DNA from: Cephalotus follicularis
Lineage: Eukaryota; Streptophyta; Magnoliopsida; Oxalidales; Cephalotaceae
DNA length: 64,000 nucleotides
NCBI GenBank assembly: GCA_001972305.1
Contig: BDDD01000080.1
Location: 1,426,484-1,490,483 of the forward strand
Reading direction: 5' to 3'
This document shows, piece by piece, positions 31,693 through 43,749 of the stretch. Within the stretch, counting starts at the first letter, position 1, and each line of letters starts with the position of its first letter. A model generated the notes under the pieces. That model searched no databases. It had not been told where the DNA came from and worked only from the letters and a program-made list of their open reading frames with translations. The translations under genes and the position numbers were made by a program.

Positions 31693-32189
31693 CACATGCA
31701 CCCTCCCTTAAAATGATCCTAAGTCATCTTTCACTGTGAAATGACTTTAGTAAATTTCTCCTATTAATTCAATCCATCTTTTTATTTGAAATAACGTTGT
31801 CACTAGTTGATATTTTCAAATTCAATAATTTAATTTGATGTTCTATATATTTAAATGATGTATGTAATTTAAATCAATTAAATATCATTAACTATTTCAC
31901 ATACACATACAAAATTTACTCGTCTGATAAATTATTCATTTGTAATAAAAGATTAACTTATTTGTGAGTGATTTATATTGATATATAGAGCATCAAATTC
32001 AACCATTAAATCTATAATATTATCACAATAATATTTTTTTCAAAAAAAGAAAGATGAATACAATTAAAAGAATAAATTGACTGAAATCATTCTGTCCTAA
32101 AAAAGAATATAAGATCATTTCTCTGAACTTTTCATATGAGAGATGCCAATCCCTTCACACTATATTCTTGATTGCACTTACCTTCATTT
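31693..32189. other. AT-rich spacer between hAT and gypsy element 2
   Basis: No gene, repeat array or known element seen. Confidence 0.5.
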
Positions 32190-32194
32190 GTTAT

Positions 32195-32694
32195 TATTGA
32201 TACAGAAATCCTCTACTCAACAGTATCCAACGTGTAATTCTTTGATTTGTTGAGAGAAATGCTGTGAATGCTCCGAGTAAGGGTGTTTAATTGTCTTCCC
32301 TGCACAAATAAAAGCAAATTGACCGTAGGTCCATGAGGGTTTTCTCCTGGGGACACTCCGATGCTTAAGTTAGACAAGTCAGAGAAAGACAATCAAAGGG
32401 TGCTGTTGTATATAAAAATGGCGGACCTGTGATATCTCGTTGATTCTTGTATTTATAGGAGTAGGATTCTAACTGCCTGCTTGACTTTTGGAGTTGATAT
32501 GTGTTCTCCTAAGGAAATGTCGAGGATCTCCGGCATTTTCCTGATTCTCTATCGGATTTGGCGCCAATACACCATTATGCGTGATTCTTTGAATCTGGTA
32601 ACACCTGACCACGTGTCTTTGGCTTTGGAGGACATCTGTCTCATTTTCCCGAGGACACGTGGTAGGCTATATGGACTGAATTTTTTCCATATCA
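32195..32694 (-). repeat. 3' LTR of gypsy element 2
   Basis: On plus it runs from TATTGATACAG (family TGTTGATACAG, one base changed) to ATATCA. A PPT (minus, purine run with seven G) follows at 32695-32710. Confidence 0.9.
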
Positions 32695-33275
32695 TATGCC
32701 CCCCCGGTCTTCATTTTCTAGGCTTGGGAGAAGAGGAAGACCACTTATGGCCTGGCTTAATTCCGAGCGGGGCTTATTACCCGAGGATGTGATGGACCAA
32801 GTCTGTCATTGCACCTGGTTACTTGGCCCAATTATCGCATTTAATGTGATGCGACAAAGTAAAAAAACGCTCTAATTAATGATAATCATTGCGCCGAAGT
32901 TGAAGAATTTTGCACGCTTATTTTTTCGATTCCCGCGCACAAACCCTTCGTTTCCCTCATCCGACTTGACGGGCCGATTTCCACTATTAGGATTAACAGA
33001 TATCTAAAGGTCAGAGAGCAATCCAAGGCTCTTTTAAATACCCCCTCTCTTGATAGGGATCTCTTCACACTCTCTTGCTTTCTAAACCCTTGAACTCTCT
33101 GAAAATCTTTTGCTTTTCTAATCTTCAATCCCAATCTTTTCTTCTTTTCTTCAGCACCAAAAATCTCAGGTAAACTGATTTTCTTCACTTTTTAACATCT
33201 TTCTGATTGATTGCTCAAAGGTTTTTCTAGGCTTATGTTCCTTTGTCTCTCTCTCTTCTCTTCACAAAAATCGCC

Positions 33276-35899
33276 ATGGAAAAAACAAAGCAAACCAAAA
33301 GGTTTATTAGAAACCCCGAGGACGTACCCCGAGTGACGGGAGGGGTTACCGTGGCCCATCATCCCCTTGGCGCCGTGGTGGGCATGAAAGCCACTGTCGC
33401 GAGCTCTCCCGACGTTGCTTTGACTGAGGCTCTTTAGGACCTATTTTGACCAAAGCAAGCTTCGCCCGAGGAAGGTGGGGGAGCTAGTCAAAGAATATTC
33501 CTTCCCTAGCAACCTGGATTACGAAATTCCTGACGATCCTCTAATGGTCACGGAGAACAAGGCCGGTTACTTCGTAGTGTTCGTGGATGCTCTGGAGCAC
33601 GGATTGAGGCTTCCTCTGCCGCCCTTTGCCATAACAATCCTAAGGCACTACCAAATCCACCCGTCGATTCTTCAGGCTCAGTCTTGGGGGTTAATCATTG
33701 GCTTCTTGGTAAGGTGTCTGGAGACTGGGGTGAGAGCCACTGTGTGGCTATTCAAGGAATTTCACATCTTAAACTCCTCTCCAAACTAGCGTGGCTTCTA
33801 CTTCAAGTCTCGTGCAGGTCAAAATAGGCTGTTGGTGGAGAAAACCAAGTCAGTCAAGAGCTGGAGGGGGAAATATTTCATGGTCAAGAATCTCCCCAGC
33901 TTCATACCTTGTTCGTGGTGTGATACCTTGGATACCGTGTGTCTTAACCAGAGGATGATTTTGACCGGGGATGAAAGGGCCGACTTGGGGAGACTCTCTA
34001 CCCTGGCGCCCGAGGAGGTGAGCTCTGTGGTCTTTAAGGATCGCCTGCAGTGAGTTGGGCTGAGCATGTCCCCTGGTCGTCGGGTTCACCTGGAGAAGGA
34101 AGAGGAGATCCCCATGGGGGTTAGGAGAGAGGGAGTTCAGGATGACCGAGATGAACCTGCATCTTCGGCTACTATCAAAGGAGTGAGACGTATTAAGCTT
34201 TCCTTTTAATATTTTGTCTTCTGCTTTGTTTCATTTTGTTTTATGATATACTTCTAACCATCTCTTTGAGATTCCTTACAGTAATGGCATCTTGGAAAAC
34301 AACAATGGACCTCGTAAGGGCTGGGCGTGAGCATGCCCGAGCTGTTGATCCCGAGGAGCTGAGGCAGCAGGCTCTGGAGAAAACTACTGTCGCAACAAGG
34401 AAGAGGGGCAGCTAAGCAGGCTGCTGCTACTAAGGCCAGAGCCGAGGAACGAGCTCAGGTTAAGGCCAAGGAGGCCAGAGGTAGGGCCGAGGTTGAAGAG
34501 GCCGGGGTTAGGGTCGAGGAGATTGAGACTAATGAGGCCGAGGTGGCAAACGAGGAGGCAATGGTGGCTAGGGCCGAGGTTGCGCTTGGCAAGAGGCCCA
34601 CCATTGACCCCTTACCTCATCCCTCAAGAAGGCAGAGGATAGAGGAGGTAATCAATCCTCAGGATGGGTCCACTGAGGAGAGCTCCCAGGATCCTGAGTT
34701 TCCTGATCCGTCCAAGGAGTTCAGGCAAGTAAGGAAGATCACCCGAGAGCTATGCAGCTCGGGCGTTAACTTAAAAATGCCAGGGTTGGCCATAGAACTT
34801 GGCAAGTTAGGACTTTTCTCTCATGAGGTTGAGGTGAGGGAGAAATGGTCAATTGGCCAAATTTGGGCTCATCTCTTCCAAAGCAACTGCAGGGTATGAG
34901 AACTCCTTCCATTTCCCCTTTTTAGAGGAATATTTACTCATTTGCTAACCTCATGTTTCTTTTTCCAGGCCATGGGTGATGCCTGCTTCCTTCTGGAGAA
35001 GGCCAATGAGGAAAAGGCCTTGAACGAGTAGCTCGGGGCTGAGAATGCATAGCTTAAAAGGTCCTTGACGCAGCCCATGCTCAGTTAGAGGAAGTACTCG
35101 GGGTATAAGAAACTATCATCGCTGAGAAGAATCAGGCTCTCAAGGACGCTGCAATGGAGAAGAGGACCAACGAATTGCAATTAGCCACAACATCGAGCTC
35201 AAAGGTAAGTTGAAGGCTTATAGTGAAAGGCTAGAAAAGTTTCATGAACTTGAGGATGCTCGGACCAAGGCGGTAGTGGAGAGAGCTATCATGGACTTCA
35301 AGGTATCCTTGGAATTCTGGGATGCCCAGGACAAAGCCGTGGATGACTATAAAGCCTCTGAAGATTTCAACAGAGAGGTCTTTAAGAAGTCCTCGACCCA
35401 TTTTCGTCGGGGGTTTTACGCCTGCTGAGACATGGTCGAATGCCTTCTGGAGCTTCCATTAGTCTCCATTATTTGTGGTCCCTCAGTGATTGAGTATGAC
35501 TTCTTTCCTGATGGCTTTGATGATGCCAAGGAAGAAGCTCTCTAGGCCTACGACGAGGAGCAAAGTCATGCTCGGGAACCCGAGTGGTCGCCCGAGGGTC
35601 ATGATATGGTTCCATTCATTGATCCTGTCGAGGAGTCCAACCTTGAGTCTTTGAATGTGGAGCATCTTTCTCTTGTTCTTGCCGAGGACCCTGCTCCGGA
35701 GCCCGTGGCTGTGGATCCTTCTACTGGATCTGTAACCGAGGATCCTCCACTTGAGCCAGTGGCTGAGAATCCTTCTCCTCTTCTTTCTGATCCAACTGCC
35801 GAGGATCCTCCATTGCTCCCTTCTGACCTAGTTATCGAGGATCCTCCTTTGCCTCCTCCTGACCTTGTACATGACATCCCTTCAAGGGATGAAAGCTAG
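33276..35899 (+). pseudogene. Antisense extra ORF of gypsy element 2 (PF04195-like)
   Basis: Exon 1 starts at 33276 (MEKTKQTKRFIRNP). After a stop it holds the putative gypsy-type transposon domain in 33475-33789 (YFVVFVDALEHGLRLPLPPF, then RHYQIHPSILQAQSWGLIIG). Likely introns are 34183-34281 and 34894-34968, with GT...AG ends at places matching element 1. Exon 2 (ATG 34284) is Ala/Glu-rich; 34543-34899 is open. Exon 3 is coiled coil (35210-35428), then an acidic Pro-rich tail with repeated EDPPL (35606-35899). AATAAA follows at 35971. The whole reads as a decayed eukaryotic gene antisense to pol. Function unknown. Confidence 0.75.
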
Positions 35900-35970
35900 G
35901 GTAGATTTTTCTCTTCATTTGTCTTGTAATTTTCTTCAGTAATGTAACTTGTAATTTTTCACCAAGTATC

Positions 35971-35976
35971 AATAAA
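35971..35976 (+). terminator. Polyadenylation signal of the antisense ORF
   Basis: AATAAA lies 72 bp after the stop codon of the last exon and about 770 bp before the convergent end of integrase. Confidence 0.55.
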
Positions 35977-36448
35977 AAAGAGCTCATGCACCTCGGATCT
36001 TCTTTATTCTTCTACATTGTATGCTTGAGCTCTACCCGAGAACTTACAATTCCCTTAGGAATTTTAACTTCGTCTAGCTTATAGACTTTATATTATGGCC
36101 TTACAACCCAAGCCTTGTAGTCCCCTTATGACACTTTATTTCAAAAGCGCTTAGGCAAAGGGACTTATTCTTTACGAGTTCTGAAGTGTTCGTAGACCAA
36201 GTTTTAGATATGCTCGGACAAGTTCTTACGGGTTTTTCGAGCAGGATCACGTCTGATCCATTATATTCTAGACCAGGTCGTCTAAGCTTGTAGTCTAAGT
36301 AGGGGCACTTATTTCAAAGTGCTCAGTCCAACGAACTTGATCGTTGCGAGTTCTTATAGATTTGTCTATCAAGACACGATATTGATCTAGTCGGGCAAAG
36401 GAATGCCGACAAGAGTTTGCTCCCTTAAGAGTCTTGTTGCTTCATTAA

Positions 36449-36572
36449 AAGTCTTTAGGTGCTCCTCGGAATGAGTCTTAGGTGCTCCTCGGAAGGAGTC
36501 TTAGGTGGTAAATTCTAGTGCTCCTCGGAAAGAGTCTTTGTTGAAGAATTTGGGTGCTCCTCGAGAGGAGTC
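36449..36572. repeat. Short repeats GTGCTCCTCGGAA between integrase and antisense ORF
   Basis: Four copies of a 20-bp motif (GTGCTCCTCGGAANGAGTCT) lie near 36452, 36482, 36518 and 36556. Each contains a small inverted repeat CTCC...GGAG. The region 35980-36750 is otherwise non-coding. Confidence 0.65.
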
Positions 36573-36754
36573 TGTGGCCGGACACGCTTATATTAAAACT
36601 TCTCGTTTGATGATCGGTGGCTGTTCAGAGGTTTAAGGACATGAACATCGGGCCTCTAGTCCCTTGCAAACTTGAAACTATGGTTTTGAACACATTTTTG
36701 AATCAAAAATTGAACTTTATTGATATCTTTCAATGTATGTACAACTTACAATAT

Positions 36755-37500
36755 TCATTGGTAATACTTCCTCAGATGCTCAGCATTCCAAGCTCTAGGA
36801 ATTTCCCTGCCCCCCAGAGTTTTGAGTTTGAATGTTCCTACACCAATCTCCACCGGTATCATAGCTTCAGCTCCAAAACAAAGGCTGTATGGGGATTCAC
36901 CAGTCGTGGTTCTATATGCCCACAGTACACTTGGTAGCTCCTCTGTCCATCTTCTCTTACTATCTTCAAGGGGCTTTTTTAATCCCAAGATGATCTCTCT
37001 GTTAATCACCTCGGCTTGACCATTGCTCTGGGGGTAGGCTACTGAAGCAAGTCTGTGCTCAATTCTCCACTCTTTGCAAAAATCACGGAATACTTGGAAA
37101 TCAAACTGTTTACCGTTATGTGAGACTATTGTCCTTGGGACTCTGAATCTACAAATGACTAATTTCCAGATGAAGCTCTCCGTGTTTTTCTCTGTAATTG
37201 TGGGAAGAGGTTCAGCTTCTACCCATTTGGTGAAGTATTTCACTGCCACAATGAGATACTTCCTCTGCCCCATTGCCACTGGTAATGGTCTGACGAAGTC
37301 CATTCCCCACTGTGCAAAGGGCCAAGGTGCCGTGATAGACGTCAAAGACTGTGAAGGTCTTCTGCTTATGTTAACATTCCTCTAACACTTATCACACCTC
37401 CTGACTAAGTCTATGACATCTTGGTACATGATCGGACAGAAATAGCCCTGCCTCAACAATTTGTTGGACAAGGTTCTGCCCCCGTGTGATTGCCACAAAC
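36755..37500 (-). pseudogene. Integrase of gypsy element 2
   Basis: The minus strand begins near 37500 with an HHCC zinc-binding stretch ending RRCDKC, followed by a stop. It continues as an rve core (WGMDFVRPLPVA, IVSHNGKQFD, QSNGQAEVINRE) and ends AEHLRKYYQ. The second acidic residue of the DDE triad is His (SHNG for SDNG), so strand transfer would fail even without the stop. Element 1 has no counterpart. Confidence 0.9.
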
Positions 37501-37975
37501 TCCTTCATGGACTTTCCTTAGAGCATAATCGGTCTCTAAGGGAGTCAAGCATCTCAGCCAAGGGAAAGAAAAAGATCTTTTGTAGAGGATCCCATCTTGG
37601 AGCTAGTATCTGTTGGATCTGTACACAAGTTTCCTCGCCTCTGAAGGGTCCTCAGGAAAAATTCCATTCCTTAGCCAGTTGATAAATGGAGTCATCTAGT
37701 TTGGCTTATGCGGTGCATCTATGTCCATCACGTCTACTTCTGAGATGGTAGGCCTATCCAGATAGTCCATCAGCACGGTTTGATTTTTCTGTAACTCCCC
37801 TGCTGTTGCTAACTTGGATAACTAGTCTACTAGGGTATTTTCTGCTCTGGGCACCTTCAAGACTTTAAGCACTTAGAAGGCCGACTTCAAACTCTGAATA
37901 TGTGTTAAGTACTTAGCCATGGAATCTTCTCCAGCCTCATACTCCCCACTCACCAAACCAACTACCAGTTGAGAA

Positions 37976-38329
37976 TCACTGGAGTCTTCTATTTTTTTGA
38001 ACCTCTAAGTACTTTGCAATTGTCAGCCCGGCGATCAGAGTTTCCCACTCGGCTTTATTGTTTATGGCTTTAAATCCGAATATCAGAGCATACTCTAAGG
38101 TCCTCCCATCTGGACTAGTTAACACTAATCCTACTCCACTGCGTGAGACGCAGGATGAGCCATCCATGGCTAACTTCCATAACCCCTTCTCTTCTTCAGA
38201 GGTGTCTTCTTCCATATACTCCGTAAGTGTATGATCTCCTACAAAATCGGCCAAGACCTGAGATTTTATAGATGGTCTGGTTTCAAACTTCACGTCATAC
38301 TCAACCAACTCAACTGACCACTTGATCAA
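37976..38329 (-). pseudogene. Second RNase H (Tat type), gypsy element 2
   Basis: The minus strand carries LWKLAMDGSSCVSRSGVGLV and NNKAEWETLIAGL, the DG...E...E pattern of the extra RNase H found after the RT-linked one in Tat elements. It is preceded by the linker SIKSQVLADFVGDH. A frame shift occurs at about 37985 and stops follow. This domain supports the lineage call. Confidence 0.82.
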
Positions 38330-39470
38330 TCTGCCTGAGACATCTGTCTTTGCTAGGTTATTGTCTTAGTGGTTGGTCGGACAGGACCTTGATGGTATGG
38401 GTTTGAAAGTACGGCCTCAACTTCCTTGTTGCTATAATTAGAGCATAAGTAAATTTTTCAACTTCAAGATACCTCCCCTCAGTATCATTCAAAGCCTTGC
38501 TGACATAATATACTGGCATTTGAACTTTCTCCTATTCCCTGACAAGCATTGCACTCACTGTGCCCGTTGTTGCCGCAAGCTACAAATACAAGTCTTCTCC
38601 ATCCTTAGGTTTTGATATCAGAGGAGGGTAAGTCAGGTACTCCTTCAACTTGTCGAAGGCTGCTTGACATTCATCCGACCAAGAAAATCCCTTGGGATCT
38701 CTCAATACTTTGAAAAAATGAAGGCATTTCTCCTCTAACTTTGAGACGAACCTGTTCAAGGCTGCTATTCTGCCATTTAGTTTATGTATATCCCCGATTG
38801 TCTGAGGAGGCCTCATGCTCTAAACTGTTAAAATTTTCTCTAGGTTGACCTCTATTCCTCTACTTGAGACCATGAACCCGAAGAACTTGCCAGAGGTGAC
38901 CCCAAAAGTACACTTTGATTGATTGAGCTTCATCTTGTATTTCCTTAGCACCTCAAAAGTTTCCTCCAAGTCTTTAATATGAGGGCTTATGGCTGGGGTT
39001 TTGGCGAGCATGTCGTCAATGTAAACCTCCATATTCCTCCCAATCTGAGGTTAAAAGATTTTATTCTCTATTCGTTGGTAGGTCGCCCCTGCATTCTTCA
39101 ATCCAAAGGGCATTACTTTGTAGCAGTACATGCATCTGTCAGTGATGAAAGCTGTCTTGTTCTTGTCGGGCCCATACATAGGGATTTGATTATATCCCAA
39201 GTAAGCATCCAAGAAGCTTAACATCCTGTACCCCTAGGTCGCATCCACAAACTGATCAATCTTTGGGAGGGGGAAGTGATATTTGGGACAAGCTTTGTTG
39301 AGGTCGGTAAAATCATCATCCACTTGCAGTTTGCTTTCTTGACTAGGACCGGGTTCGCCAACCAGTCAGAATAATGCACTTCCCTGATGAACCCCGCTTA
39401 CAATAGCTTGCTCACCTCTTCGGCGATTGCCTGTTGCCTCTCAGGAGTGAAGTTCCTTTTTCTTCTACTT
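38330..39470 (-). pseudogene. Reverse transcriptase and first RNase H, gypsy element 2
   Basis: Minus-strand pieces interrupted by stops and shifts. 39032-38820 begins MEVYIDDMLAKT with an intact YIDD box and SKCTFGVTSGKFFGF. 38816-38580 holds FSWSDECQAAFDKL. The fingers/palm part (39470-39060) is broken near 39310 by a loss in the MCIDFTDLN region. Confidence 0.9.
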
Positions 39471-40597
39471 GGTCGGAGGCCTCATAGGATCCACGCTTAA
39501 TTTATGGACCATCACCTCTGGGCTGATCCCAGGGACCTCCTCTGCCGACCAAGAAAATACATCCTTATTATTTTTAAGGAACATTATAAGTTCCCCTTTC
39601 TTCACCTCTCCAAGTTGTGAGCCGACTTGGAATACTCTTTCTGCATTTCCCTTCTCCAAGGGCACTTGCACTACATCTTCAAAAGGTTGTGGATGCTCGG
39701 GCTCCACTTCTCCTCTTAGCTCCATATTTGCTATGGACAAGGCCTTCTTTTTTCCTTTGTCCATCACGATAGTTTTGTAACACTGTCTTGCTACCTATTG
39801 ATCTCCTCGGACCTCCCCCATGCAAAACCTTGTTGGGAATTTTATCAGTAAGTGTCTCATGGACATTATCACCTCCATCAGATTTAGTCCTCTACCACCA
39901 GGAACATCATCTGCACTTCGGTCTGACATGCGGCCGTGCCTGCAACCACAGACAGGTCGATGGATCCTAGAGGATGGACCATCTCTCTTGCAAAGCCCAC
40001 CAGTGGGGTTTTTAAGGGCCTGAGTTGGTCGGTCGATATCCTCAGTTGATCAAAAGCATGCTTGTACAGGATATCCACCGAGCTCCCGCTGTCAATCAGG
40101 ATCCTCTTCGTAGTGAAAAGTGTCACCTGAAGAGTTACCATCACTGGATCATCATGAGGGAGACGTACTCCCTCATAGTCCGCCTCGGAGAAGGATATCA
40201 CCTCCTCATCTCCTCCACTCCTAAGCCTTTTGCTATGCTGGTACTATTGCACAACAAAGGTTTGCCTTGCATAGGCATTTCTGGAATTTTTATGGTCGCC
40301 ACCAGACGCGACCCCTCCAGAGATGGTGTGGATGACACCTCTAGGCTGCTGCTGCTCCTCCGGTTGATGTGGAGCTTATTCTTTGAGCTCCCTCCTTTCC
40401 TGAGGAGCATTATTGTCAACATACTTACGCAGATGACCTTTGCAAATTAGGTCCTCAATACGATTCTTCAAATGCCTGCACTCCTCTGTATTGTGCCCGT
40501 GGTCACGATGGTATCGGCAATATTTTTCTGTATCTCTCTTATCAGCCGAGGACCTCATTGGTGCTGGCCATTGGATGGGGACCTTATCCTTCTCCAT
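39465..40597 (-). pseudogene. Gag tail, protease and pre-RT linker, gypsy element 2
   Basis: Pieces at 40597-40376 (zinc-knuckle-like CRYHRDHGHNTEEC), 40422-40198, 40201-39884 (protease, ILIDSGSSVD with intact DSG) and 39767-39465 (DKGKKKALSIANMELRGEVE). Several frame changes separate them. A short loss near 39890 removes the second protease motif seen in element 1. Confidence 0.85.
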
Positions 40598-42056
40598 GGT
40601 AAGTATCCTGGTGTGTGTCTCAAGGAGAGGGGCGAAATTGTTATAGGCCAGGATTGGCGTCCCTCCCCTTGGTGACTCATCTCTCTTGGAGAGTTTGTGT
40701 CTGAGGTCATCCCTGGACAGCTTGGACCTCTCCTTCCTCTTCTCTTTCTTCCCGGGGGCATTTTATGAATGTTCCCCTTTCTCCACCTGATAGCCTGACC
40801 AGGATGTTTTTTGTTTCCTAGCGTCCATCGCCTCCTCGGCATTGACATATTTTTTTGCTCTCCTCAGCAGGTTTGCCATATCCATCGCGGGCTTCTTCAT
40901 GAGGGAGAAAGTGAAGGGTGAATTGTCCTTCAGCCCCACTATTCAGAGCTGCCAGCGCGAAGGACGGCTCTAGGTCCTTAACTGTCAGAGACTCCTTATT
41001 GAACCTGGAGAGGTAGTCTCTCGGTGACTCATCTTTCCCCTGCACCACGTTGATCAAGTGAGTTGAGTTTGTCCTCTGGGTGGTACTGTTGAGGAACTTG
41101 GTAACGAACAGTTCCGTGAACTGCTCGAAATTCTCCACCGAACCCTCTGATAGGGTAGAATACCACGACTAGGTAGCTCCAGTCAGTGTTGCCAGGAATC
41201 CTCGGCAGAGGATAGTGTCCGAGGCCTGGTGCACTAACATAACCTGGGTGTAGTAGCGCACGTACTGAATTGGGTCCGTGGACCTATCATACTCCTTGAG
41301 ACTAGGGAACCAGAATCCCCTAGGGATACATTCCTTCATGATCTCGGATGTAAAAGGAGTGTCACTAATGTTACGTAGCTCGGATAGGTACCATTTTGAC
41401 TGTTCGACTCCTCGGAGCCTTCTCCCAATCTCAGCAAGCCTTTTGTTCATTGCTTGCTCCACGTCCTCAATGTTCCTCGTCTTGCTAGAAACATGAGACT
41501 GCCCGACCAATGTGGTTGAATGGGCCATCCTACCCCCTCGTATTGTTTCAGTCCTGTGTGAGGAGAGGGAGCGCGCTTTGGCCTCCTCGGCTCCTACCCG
41601 GCAATCCACCTCCATTGGTTCATGCTCGGGATGCTCGGCCCGAGGATTGTTGCTGTGATCTCTGGCAGTTGAAGACTCTGCCCTCTGAGATGTATTAATC
41701 TCAAGTCTCCTCCTCAGGGATGTATGAACCCCTGACCGCCTCGGGGGGTGCATGCCCCCCCTTAGCGGGTTTTGCCTTATCCCTCGGGGGCGTTGATTCT
41801 CTAGAGCCAGCATGTGCGGTCCAGATTGTCCTCGGCTGACTGGTCGGGCAGGTCTGACTTGATCTTGGTTGGCTAAACTGGTGGCCAACAGGTTGGTGAG
41901 GCGCTCCACTCCTTGGAGCAGCTGACTGAATTTCTCCCCAGTAATGGGAGCTTGCTCGGCAGTGACAACAACTTGGCCGATGACATGTGGGTTATTTCCG
42001 GTAACAGCCTGGCTGCCATCAGCTGTAGCTGTGTTGTTATTTTTTCTCGGAGGCAT
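40555..42056 (-). pseudogene. Gag of gypsy element 2
   Basis: Starts MPPRKNNNTATADG at 42056 and is open to a stop at 41169. It continues in 41138-40818 (FVTKFLNSTTQRTNSTHLIN) and 40848-40555. Same domain plan as element 1 gag, with at least two frame breaks. Confidence 0.87.
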
Positions 42057-42090
42057 GGTTGAGTCTTAGTCTGAAGGCTTTTTGAAGCGT

Positions 42091-42108
42091 TTCCCACAGA
42101 CGGCGCCA
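42091..42108 (-). other. Primer binding site, gypsy element 2
   Basis: Same 18 bases as in element 1, two bases from the 5' LTR. Confidence 0.8.
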
Positions 42109-42110
42109 AC

Positions 42111-42609
42111 TGTTTATACAGAAATCCTCTACTCAACAGTATCCTACGTGTATGACTTTGATTTGTTGAGAGAAATGCTGTGAATGCTCCGAGTAAGGGT
42201 GTTTAATCGTCTTCCCTGCACAAATAAAAGCAAATTGACCGTAGGTCCAGGAGGGTTTTCTCCCGGGGACACTCCGATGCTTAAGTTAGACAAGGCATAG
42301 AAAGACAATCAAAGGGTGCTTTTGTATATAAAAATGGCAGACCTGTGATATCTCGTTGATTCTTGTATTTACAGGAGTAGGATTCTAACTGCCTGCTTGA
42401 CTTTTGGAGTTGATATGCGTTTCCCTAAGGGAATGCCAAGGATCTCGGGCATTTCCCTGATTCTCCACTAGATTTAGCGCCAATATGCCATTATGCGTGA
42501 TCCTTTGAATCTGGTAACGTCTGACCACGTGTCTTTGGCTCTGGAGACATCTGTCTCATTTTCCCGAGGACACGTGGTAGGCTTTATAGACTGAATTTTT
42601 CCCATATCA
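42111..42609 (-). repeat. 5' LTR of gypsy element 2
   Basis: TGTTTATACAG to ATATCA on plus; pairs with 32195-32694. Confidence 0.9.
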
Positions 42610-42614
42610 GTTAT

Positions 42615-43419
42615 AAATAGACTTTTTCTTTTATCTAACAATTGTCATATTAAAACTTAATTCCCAAAACATTATGTTTTTAAACTTAGAGGTGATTTAA
42701 ATGAAATATAAAATTGTGATTTTAATAATATAATGACATAGAGATGACAGGTCAAAAAATATTATGATTTTAAAATAAGTTTAAAAACACAATGATTTGG
42801 GAAATAAGTTTTGAAATCCCATTAGTTAGATAGAAAACTCTTATAAAATGGTTACTGCTCAATGCTTATATATATGCTATACAAATATGTATCACATGAG
42901 ATATCTTTCATTTTATATGAAACACTTGCCACTTATCTATTTTAACATTTTGAATGATAAATATTACTCAATAAATAAATAATGGGTGGGGATAAATCCA
43001 AGAAAACAATAAAAATTAGATCATCCAAAACAGTATGTAAGGTTAAAAAAACGAAGAAGACAAAATTACTTTGGAGGAATCAATTTTTATTGTGATTTCC
43101 CTAAATAATTCCTAACATTTTGAATATTGCTCAATAGATAAATTATTAAGAGAAAGTAAATAGCCAGTATTCATTCTTTTGATCCAATGTGGCAATGCCA
43201 CTACATAATTTTCCTTCGATTGGAGAGCCGCAGCATAAAATCCGAGGTTGTGCCAAGTTCCCAACCAAGTTTTGCACCTGTCACGTACAACATTGAATTG
43301 CTAGCTAGCTGACCCGTGCCTACCATGTGCCAAAGTTACAGCTTCATTGAAAACGCAATAAAGATTCAGCAGCTACACCATAGCACCTACACCTACTCCT
43401 CAAAGAGGGTAACTAAGAA
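42615..43419. other. Spacer and promoter region of the LEA gene
   Basis: AT-rich and gene-free. The last about 100 bp (TTCAGCAGCTACACCATAGC and on) look like a 5' UTR. No clear TATA box was found. Confidence 0.5.
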
Positions 43420-43749
43420 ATGGAAAAGAAGCAACAGCAGCAGAAGGCAGAGCACGAAGAGAAGCAAGAAGGAAACTTAGAGGGGCTTCACATGGAGTCC
43501 AGTCCATATGTTAACTATGGAGACTTGGAGGATTACAAGCGTAAAGGCTATGGAACCCAAGGCCATCTTCAACCAGAGCCTGCCCGAGGTGCTGGTGCCA
43601 CCGATGCACCCACTTCTTCTGGTGCTTCTCTTCTGGATCAGCCTCGTGTTCCCGCTACTGATACCATTAACGAGGAAAAAAGAAAAAAAGGTGGATCTGT
43701 TGGAATTTTTTTAAATATTGGTAACCGTTATAAATTAGAAGAATTATGA
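43420..43749 (+). CDS. LEA group 6 (PvLEA18-like) protein, altered C-terminus
   Basis: 109 codons. After a Lys/Gln/Glu-rich start comes SSPYVNYGDLEDYKRKGYGT, then QGHLQPEPARGAGATDAPT, the conserved core of the LEA_6 family (PF10714). These are small hydrophilic disordered proteins of seeds and water stress. Family members usually end shortly after a TDAI-like motif. Here VPATDTIN is followed by 25 residues of unrelated, partly hydrophobic sequence (GGSVGIFLNIGNRYKLEEL), so the original end seems lost. No intron is needed. Start chosen as the first ATG, fitting family length. It stands alone between transposons. Confidence 0.78.
   Translation: MEKKQQQQKAEHEEKQEGNLEGLHMESSPYVNYGDLEDYKRKGYGTQGHLQPEPARGAGATDAPTSSGASLLDQPRVPATDTINEEKRKKGGSVGIFLNIGNRYKLEEL

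Larger units (their letters stand above)
32195..42609 (-). mobile_element. Tat-like Ty3/gypsy retrotransposon 2, full length but decayed
   Basis: 10.4 kb, LTRs of 500 and 499 bp, TSD GTTAT (32190-32194 and 42610-42614). The minus-strand order is 5' LTR, PBS, gag, protease, RT-RNase H, second RNase H, integrase, then the antisense ORF, PPT and 3' LTR. The LTRs differ at about 25-30 positions by eye, so it is older than element 1. Coding regions have many stops and shifts. The second RNase H domain after the RT-linked one places it in the Tat group. Gag and pol share PBS and motifs with element 1, but its LTRs are shorter. Confidence 0.92.
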
